Of a stretch of 64,000 bases of DNA, positions 56,887-64,000 are shown one piece after another (within the stretch, counting starts at the first letter, position 1; each line of letters starts with the position of its first letter). The translations under genes were made by a program, and so were the position numbers. Under the pieces are notes generated by a model. It worked only from the letters and a program-made list of their open reading frames with translations, ran no database searches and was not told the DNA's origin. Source of the DNA: Melampsora larici-populina 98AG31 (Eukaryota > Basidiomycota > Pucciniomycetes > Pucciniales > Melampsoraceae); the NCBI RefSeq assembly GCF_000204055.1, contig NW_006768779.1, positions 1,209,283 through 1,273,282 on the forward strand, read 5' to 3'.

Positions 56887-58359
56887 ATGCCAATTCAAAC
56901 TGCCCTCACTCAGGCTCTTGGTATAAGAGTACCTGTTGTACAAGGTTAGCATTCATTCTCACTTTCACTCTAACTCACCTTCATACTCGTACTCATTCCA
57001 TCTCTTATTCTCAACTCAGGTGGAATGATGTGGTAAGTAAACCCATCGATCATCTCAAACCCAAACTAATCTCCCCTCAAACGCTGCTCTGAAATCTAGG
57101 GTAGGACTACCAAAACTAGTAGCAGCCGTTTCAAATGCAGGAGGCCTAGGTATCCTAACCGGTCTAACCCAACCGACGCCCGAAAAACTAAGAGAAGCGA
57201 TCCACGAAACACGTCGATTGACCAACAAACCATTCGGTGTAAACCTAACGTTCTTACCATCTATCAATCCACCACCATACCAAGACTATGCAACGATAAT
57301 TTTAGAAGAGAATGTTAAGATATGTGAAACGGCTGGAGGTCCGAGTGCGGTACCGATCATTAAACGCTTGAGAGATTCGAATGTGTTTGTGATTCATAAG
57401 TGTGTGAGTATTAAACATGCTTTGACGGCTATTAGAGTGGGTGTGAATATGTTATCCATTGATGGATTCGAATGTGCTGGTCATCCTGGTGAAGATGATA
57501 TTGGTGGAGTGGTTCTAGTATGTGAAGTTTTCTTGTTGAGACTTTATGGTTTGGTTTCCTGAAATCTGATACTCAATTTGATGTTTGACAAACCGTTGTG
57601 TTTAGCTTGCTCGGGCTGCTCAATCACTTAATATACCATTTATAGCATCAGGTGGTTTTGCCAATGGAAGAGGCGTAAGTTCCCCAACCCACACTTAGCT
57701 TCTCCTTAAACGAAGATCTCATGATGGGTTCGATGTTCATTCAGTTAGCAGGAGCCATAGCATTAGGAGCATCAGGAGTGAATATGGGAACGGCCTTCAT
57801 GGTCACTGAAGAAGCGGAAATCCATCAAAACATTAAAGAAGAGATGATCAGAGCCGACGAACGTCAAACGATTCATATCTTTCGTTCGTTTGGTAATACG
57901 GCTAGGGTTTATAAAAACTCGGTGGCTTTGGAAGTCGTGAAGATGGAAAATAGACCAGGTGGTTGTAAATTTGAAGAAATCGCTCATGTGAGTTTTGATC
58001 TACTACAAAAAAAAATCGGGGTTTTTTTCTCTGATTAGGTTTTGTGGGTATTTTGGTTTAGCTTGTTTCTGGACTTAGAGGTAAAAAGGTTTATGAAACT
58101 GGAGATCTTCATGCAGGGATTTGGACTTGTGGTATAAGTGTTGGATTATTAACCAAGATTCAAACTTGTAAGTATCTCTTTCCATTTTCAAAAAAAATTG
58201 ACCACTAATCTCATCAAGCTCGTTTTTTTGATTCAAATGCATCGATTTGATATGTTTGGTTTTTTTGGTTTAGGTGAATCGTTTATGAATGAAGTGGAAA
58301 AAGATGCAGAAGAGATTATTTATCGGATGAATCAAATGTTGGTGAAGTCTAAATTATGA
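56887..58359 (+). CDS. Nitronate monooxygenase (2-nitropropane dioxygenase family)
   Basis: FMN-dependent TIM-barrel enzyme that oxidises alkyl nitronates such as propionate-3-nitronate. It starts MPIQTALTQALGIRVPVVQ. A 13-nt exon at 57020-57032 supplies GGMMW, and exon 3 continues VGLPKLVAAVSNAGGLGILT, giving the family's FMN-binding signature. Further motifs: RRLTNKPFGVNLTFLPSI, GPSAVPIIKRL, IHKCVSIKHALTA, GFECAGHPGEDDIGGVVL (with the catalytic-region GHPG) and IASGGFANGRG. After a frame-keeping join come AGAIALGASGVNMGTAFMVT and CESFMNEVEKDAEEI. The stop is TGA 58357-58359. About 350 residues with eight short introns. No signal peptide. An alternative upstream ATG at 56829 is in another frame and would not join the family N-terminus. 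Confidence 0.93.
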
Positions 58360-60128
58360 TCTAACCATCATCATCCTTTGTGTTTTTTTGTAAAGTTGTA
58401 TAGAAGTGTATGATTTTGTATTAGGTGAGTTGGGTTGGTATGGGTTTTTTTGGTAATTATGAAGATCAAGAATGTTTCACAAATCGGCTTTTTATTTTGC
58501 TTGTGTTTGTATATCAGATTTGGTTACTTTATGACTGTTTTTCTAGATTGATTTTTATAATTTTTTCAAGCAATTTGGTGGAGATTTGGATCGTTTTTTT
58601 AGTATTTCGTTAACAGATCATGAATATCTTGATAGGCCGATTGGTTTTGGTACACTGAATAAGTTTGAGTGATTTCATTTTTATGGTGCGAGCCAATTGA
58701 AAAGCCAGTCCAAAGGCTTGTTCTGTTCATCCTCTAGAGTTGAATGGTGAAGAGCATTTTAGTTCTTTACTTCTTAACTACCTTTCGATACCTTGAGTTA
58801 GACTTAACCCTTACTCCTCCTGAATAATTTTCTCGATCACATTTCAATGTCTTTTTACAGTCAATTCAATTTTAATCAATCTTTTGACTTCAAGTTCTAG
58901 GCAGGTTTTACAGATTGAGCACTTATCCTATGAGTATGTGTTTTAGTATGAGGTGTTGATAGTGATGTCAAATCAAGAAAAAATGCAATGATTGTGGTGA
59001 TATATTTGCAAGGCTCAGGCTACAAGTGAGCCCTGAGGCTGTAGGGAAAAAGACGACTTTTTCAAAAATTTATATCTCGATTCTTACTTGACCGATATTC
59101 TTACTATTCTACATTGACAGTGGTCAGAATGATAGCTAAATAAAAATGATAATTCTCGAAATCTGGAAATTGTAAGACTTTCTTTTTACCTCTTTTAATA
59201 CGAAACCATTGGGATGGGTAGCTGTTTACCCAAGAGTTCACCAATCATATTCTTCTGGATCAAGTTTTTACAAGATCTCTGAATTGATTTTTCATAATTC
59301 TCGCTCTTCAAGTTCACAAACAAGAAAACTTCGATCATGTTTGAACGTATTGTACCACTCCAAAGCTCGGTGTCCTGAGTACCACTTTTCTCTGGTCAGA
59401 TTGATTAGTCATCAAGGTGAAAATCGATGACGAAAGTTTAGTTGCATGATACATAAAGAGGTAAAGAGAAGAAGAAGAAGAAGAAAGGAATTCGGTGATG
59501 AGATCACTAATGGTAACCCAATTTACCTTGACAACTACTCTGAGTCTAAAACCATTCAATTCCTCTTACACTCCCTAGTACTACTCATGATGCACCTTCT
59601 CTTTCTTCTCTTTCTCAACCATCACTCCTGACCGTTTGTGTGTTTTGATTTTTGATTTTGGATTTGGTGGAACTGATCATTTGTTGTTACCAGTGAAAGA
59701 TGGTTTATTGAAGTTCCTTGATTTTAAATCTCATCAGATCACTTTCATGATCGACATCTTCAACTAATTCACTGGTGTTTTTTTCTTGTTTTTTTGAGTT
59801 GTGATCACCCTTTACTCATCGTTTGGTTTCTTCTTTACCTTTTTTTAATTCTCGTTCTAACTTTTAAACCTTTGTTGAAAAATTTCGTTCGTTGTTGGTT
59901 TTTTTCTTTCATCTTCATCATCATCATCGTTTGGTAGATACTTTTCGGAGTATACTTATATGATTCCTTTGTTCAAATTACTTTAAAAACTCTTTATCAA
60001 TCGTCTTTTCAAACAAAAACAACCATTCAACCTTTAAACCCATTTTCCTTTTCCTTTTTTGATTTTCGATTTCGATTTCATTTTACATACTTTGAACTCT
60101 TTTTTGTCTTTGCTTTTTCAAAAAAATC
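58360..60128. other. Intergenic stretch, 1.8 kb
   Basis: A 73-codon frame at 59209-59430 is unsupported. The (AAG)n tract near 59468-59485 makes basic-rich frames. The last 500 bp are T-rich promoter-like sequence with TCATCATCATC before the secreted gene. No gene seen. Confidence 0.45.
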
Positions 60129-61893
60129 ATGAAGCTAGTCTTCTTTTTATTTCTTTTAAATTTCTTTTCTTTAATCACTTGTTTTATAAAAAAAGATCTC
60201 AATCAATTTCATAAAAGATGTCAATTTGTTGGTAAGTGATGTTCAAACCCAAATCGAATAGATTGATAACTGATGAGGTTTTTTTGGGGTGGGGGGTTTA
60301 GATGATGGGTTTGTGACTAAAGATTGTGGTTTGGCACCTACTTTGGAAGAGTTTCATGAGTTTTTAAAAAAACAGGCGCTTCAAGTTGCTCAGTTTGCTA
60401 AATCAAATCGTTTGTCATTTTCTCTCTTCTTTTACTTTGAATTACCCTTCAAATTGGTTGATTGGGTTCTTTTTTGGGGGGATTTATAGCTTGTGGGTTT
60501 ACGATTTGTTCTAAATTCAAGCGCGATCTTGAATTCAATTATCAACAACTTGAATCTAGATCTACTGATTTAATCTCTCGTCAAAGTTCTACTTCACTTT
60601 TGAGTGATGATGCGCCTGTGACCGCTTCAGCAGATGGAACTTTATCCTTGGTGAGTTTAGATATCTTGTGATTCTTTCTCTTGGTTGAAACCCACCTTAT
60701 CTATGTATGTTGACGTTGATGATGGGTTTAACTTTCAGTATGGAACTGTACCTATTCCTGCTCCAATGAAAGCTACTAAACGTGATGTGAAAGATGAGAT
60801 TCAAAGTCAAAAACACAAGCGATCGGTTTTCAAGAGAAGTTTAGATGAACACTTGAGCTCTCGATCAATTTTGAAAAGAAGCTTGCATGAACCTATTTCG
60901 TCTCGATCTCTTTCGAAAAGAAACTCGAATGAGAAACCTCCACATCGATCACTTTTGAAAAGAAGTGGTCTGGAACCGGTGTCTTCTTCACACTTTATGA
61001 CGCGTCAAGTTACTTCGACTTCTTTATTGGCAGATAATAAACCAGTCACTGCTTCGGCTGATGGAACATTATCAGTCGTAAGTTTTCCAAAAGGTTTTTA
61101 TTGAAGAAATTTTCCTAATCATGTTTGATTTTGGTTGTCTTAGTATGGAACGGTTGAGATAGCTCCGCCGGTCACCCCAGTGACTAAACGTGAATTGAAA
61201 GTGTTGGATATGAAAGTCAAGGAGAATCATATTCGATCATTTGTTTATGAAGAAGGAAATCAAATGGTATGTTCAAAGAAACATTCTAGTTGTTCATCTT
61301 TATCAGATTCTAATGATCAGTGATTTGTTAGTCTTCTATTGAGATACGCCAAGAGACCACCAAGACTTTGATGGCAGATAACCAACCTGTAACTGGTTTA
61401 CCGGATGGAACTCTTGCAGTAGTAAGTCAACATGATGTTTTCCCAAGTTTCATATATATTTCAAACTTGAGTTAATGATCTGATTTGATCATGTAGTATG
61501 GAACTGTACCGATTACTCCTCCAGTGAAGAGGGACTTGGATGATGAACATGAATTGTTTGAACGTGATGATTTGATTGATGAGTTTTTGAATGAAGCTAG
61601 AGTTGAGAAAAGAGAAAATGAAAGTGAAATCATGCATGAACGTCGAGCTAGAACCTCTAGAAAGATGAATGATGAAACAGTTGAATATTATTTTTCTTTG
61701 TCTTGATGAAACACACACGTATTTATTTATCAAAAGATGAACTGATTTTGATGTTTTGATTTTTCCTTTGGTTTAGGTTTTGGAACTTATTAAAAGAAAA
61801 CAAGACGTTTCTGAAGACGAATTGATTGTTAGAAACTTACCTATGATGATTGGAAAAGATGGAAAAATGTATCTTTTTGGAAGTCGTTTATAA
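60129..61893 (+). CDS. Secreted repeat protein S2 with Kex2-type sites, paralogue of the gene at 42751
   Basis: Starts MKLVFFLFLLNFFSLITCF, a clear signal peptide; the propeptide IKKDLNQFHKR ends at KR before CQFVDDGF. The shared domain reads DDGFVTKDCGLAPTLEEF, LKKQALQVAQFA and ACGFTICSKFKRDLEFNYQQ. Then comes a module seen three times: LLSDDAPVTASADGTLSLV, LLADNKPVTASADGTLSVV and LMADNQPVTGLPDGTLAVV. Each is cut by an intron at the same place, with the next exon opening YGTV and leading to a KR (TKRDV, TKREL, VKRDL). Between modules 1 and 2 are four 14-residue repeats ending in KR, KR, KR and TR (60838-61005). The C-terminus is highly charged and ends MYLFGSRL, TAA at 61891-61893. Eight introns approximately. 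The layout resembles fungal Kex2-processed repeat proteins; function is unknown. Confidence 0.75.
60838..61005 (+). repeat. Four tandem 42-bp coding repeats (14-residue peptides)
   Basis: Units at 60838-60879, 60880-60921, 60922-60963 and 60964-61005 encode SLDEHLSSRSILKR, SLHEPISSRSLSKR, NSNEKPPHRSLLKR and SGLEPVSSSHFMTR. A KR also precedes unit 1 (VFKR). The first three have the dibasic end kept; the fourth has TR. The pattern x-E-x-x-S-S-R-S-h-x-K-R is conserved while other positions drift. Confidence 0.85.
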
Positions 61894-62455
61894 ATGAGAT
61901 TCAGTTTGAAACATTTTTGAAATCAGAGATGGTTCAGAAAAACACTTGGAATTTCAAACGTTTGTCGATATTTTATTTTTTGGTATCGGTTGGTGTTTGA
62001 AGAATGATCAATTGATGACTGAATGATTTTTTTAACATTTATCAAGTAGTGGAACTTTTTTTATGAAAAGTGGTAGAGAATTGGAAAAACTAGTAACTTG
62101 TTGGTCTCATATTGACGATTTCCACACAGATAAGAAAAAAACAACTTTACATCACAACTTGGGATTTCAAATTTGGTTTTCCTTTTGACTTTTTTTTATC
62201 ATCAGTTCTTTTTTTTTGTCGTCCTTCGTTTTTGCTTTTTTACATTTATCTCTTTCATTTTATTCAAGTTTTTTTTCGGATCTCTTTTGTTTTTTATGAA
62301 ATTTAGCAAGGATTAGTCTTTTAGTGCACGTATGAATTACACTGAGCTATGTAGCTTAATTGGTGGTCAGAGTAAAAGAGGTTTCTTGAGAAAAGAATTA
62401 CTTGGTTGTTGTGTGGATGAATTGTACACGGAATTTAGTTGATTGGATGTATTTG
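61894..62455. other. 3' region of S2
   Basis: About 560 bp of AT-rich non-coding sequence before a MITE. No gene seen. Confidence 0.4.
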
Positions 62456-62613
62456 TGGCTCTCAAACCTGCCCCGGTTTTCAAAAAACCCAGTTGACCCA
62501 GTTGTTTTTTGGCAGTAACTTTGTGTATCAAGTTGACATTTGTTGACAGCTCCCAGCCAAAAATTCAACTGGGGCAACCGGGTTTTTTGAAACTGGGTCA
62601 GGTTTGAGAGCCA
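62456..62613. mobile_element. 158-bp palindromic MITE
   Basis: TGGCTCTCAAACCTG at 62456 is mirrored by CAGGTTTGAGAGCCA ending 62613. The inversion continues inward (CAAAAAACCCAGTTG against CAACCGGGTTTTTTG; GGCAG.. against ..CTCCCAGCC) with substitutions. It has no coding capacity. Its interior resembles the left part of the element at 48420. Confidence 0.82.
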
Positions 62614-64000
62614 CTATTGATTATTGGTGAGGAAAACCTTGATGCATGTTTGAAGTTACATACATATTTATCATAAGGAAAATCGATAATAAGAGACTTT
62701 GAAGTTTGGTGGTCAATTTGATTTATCTTTTGGCCTATCAAAAAGTGACTGCTCTTTGATGCGGTTAGAATCATTATTGAAAAAATGTGATTTCCTTTAC
62801 CCAGCGGAATGTTGTCTGAGGTTTATTCTGCAATAAAGTGTGACTTTGTACCTTGTGTGTTGTATCTATTCAAGATGTTTTCACCTTGATAAAATTCTAT
62901 CTGTACCCTTTCTCTTCCAGAATAGACGAGCCCCTGAGACAGTAAAGTCAAGTGGTATATCTTGAACTGGTAAGGTCCCTTGGATGCGCTGGGATCAGTC
63001 CTCATAAGAATTGTGGGAGGGATCATGCCTTTACAGTTCTTCTGTTAGTAGTCTAATGTCAATGCAGATTACAATTTGGAGTGATATATGCTCAAGCATA
63101 CAGTCAAACCAGAAAAGCTTGTCACAAATTCCCCGCCAATTTGCTCGAGTTTTGGGGTAGATCGGGATTCCGGATTATGGCTGAGAATTCTCAGAGCCCA
63201 GCTGAGAATACATCTGAAACACGTACAGAGGCGTTAGGCCCGATGCTTGTATCCAAACTTTTGATCCTGGACTGCGGCACACGTGACCCTCAGCTGCTGC
63301 AGTCAAATCATTTTCATGGGTCTACAGTACACTGACATACATAGTCGTGTACCCATCTGACCTCATCTGACTCAGTATCCCAGCCATCTCGTTCAAATTA
63401 TACGGTCTTTGATCATCTTTGATCAATATGAGTGAATCATCACAAAAACATCTATTTATCACGTATATACCCTCAATTTTGTTGATTCAGGTCTTGATAA
63501 GAGATTCTGGTATCAATCCACCATAGGAATTAAAGCAGAAGGAAGGCTTCAGATCTACAGCATTGTCATGAAATTGATATAATGAGTTCATCCCATATAT
63601 CAATACCCCCAAAACACACACAAAAATGAGGAAGATATCAGGTTAGAGACAATCAAGATATAATGTAATGAGAAAATATAAACACTGTCATCTCTTAGGT
63701 GCACCAGTCTGGGTAAATGCTGAGCAAAGGAAACCTCAATTCTCGTTTCGGGGGTCTTGGTAAAAACACACACACCTCAAACAAGACACTCAAAGATCAC
63801 CTGCCAAAAAGTAGAAATGCGAAAGAAGACAAAGACTTTGATTGTTGTTATTTTGCATTCTGATGATCAGAAAGAAGGACAACAAAAGAGAAAAATAAGA
63901 CAAAGAGAAACATAATAATAATTACACTCCAGATGAAGCGATTCACTCAAGTTTGATTTTAGTAACTCGATCACCTTTTGATGAATTTTTCTTTTCAAAC
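62614..64000. other. Right-hand end of window, no supportable gene
   Basis: About 1.4 kb. Short open frames at 62823-63026 (minus) and 63081-63335 (plus) lack any family similarity. A gene could begin beyond 64000. Confidence 0.4.

Noticed and set aside
63081..63335. 84-codon frame near the right edge
   Set aside because: No signal peptide, domain or splice continuation could be seen.
1..64000. CRISPR arrays, operons, bacterial ribosome-binding sites
   Set aside because: The window is eukaryotic with spliced genes; the repeats found are transposon arms, microsatellites or coding repeats, not spaced direct repeats.

Overview
The window is nuclear DNA of a filamentous fungus. Genes are split by many short GT-AG introns, the DNA is AT-rich, and the transposon families are typical of basidiomycetes. 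Small secreted proteins with Kex2 (KR) sites and heavy transposon load suggest a plant-associated basidiomycete, most likely a rust (Pucciniales). That placement is inference from content; no ribosomal or mitochondrial marker is present.

Layout. 0-9.2 kb is a gene-bearing stretch: an APC5-like anaphase-promoting complex subunit on the minus strand (cut by the window edge), a two-exon 67-residue secreted cysteine-rich protein, a many-exon heme-thiolate peroxygenase, and a four-exon VMA21-like V-ATPase assembly factor. 9.8-12.2 kb is a stack of transposons: a dead Tc1 element, a 158-bp MITE, a 470-bp foldback and an orphan end of another DNA transposon.

12.9-32.7 kb is one CACTA (En/Spm-type) transposon of 19.8 kb. 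It begins CACTACAAGAAA, ends with the exact inverse, has 95-bp terminal inverted repeats and is flanked by a 3-bp TCA duplication. It carries a Tnp2-type transposase gene, two mutually homologous genes of a family I cannot name (13.8-17.5 kb minus, 18.3-19.4 kb plus), and two further unknown genes (29.2-29.6 kb minus, 30.6-31.3 kb plus). It has been hit three times: by a complete 4.75-kb hAT element inside the transposase gene, by a 178-bp MITE inside the first accessory gene, and by a foldback element inside its right terminal repeat, where the assembly has a 100-N gap. The CACTA itself sits in an exon of another gene (SAM-like C-terminus); that reading frame resumes exactly on the other side at 32.7 kb.

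34.7-38.2 kb holds tandem repeats and an IS630/Tc1-like element with a broken transposase. From 38.2 kb the sequence is mostly genic: UDP-glucose 6-dehydrogenase, a secreted effector-like gene, a dead LINE with a tRNA-Val(TAC) beside it, a foldback element, a G-protein alpha subunit, NC2-beta/Dr1 paired head-to-head with a nitronate monooxygenase, and a second secreted gene homologous to the first. The second one carries four 14-residue repeats ending in basic residues, as in fungal Kex2-processed repeat peptides.

The most notable items are the CACTA element with its duplicated accessory gene family and internal divergent promoter, and the secreted gene pair at 42.8 and 60.1 kb. Exon joins were worked out by hand from splice signals and family similarity, so internal exon limits are approximate unless stated.
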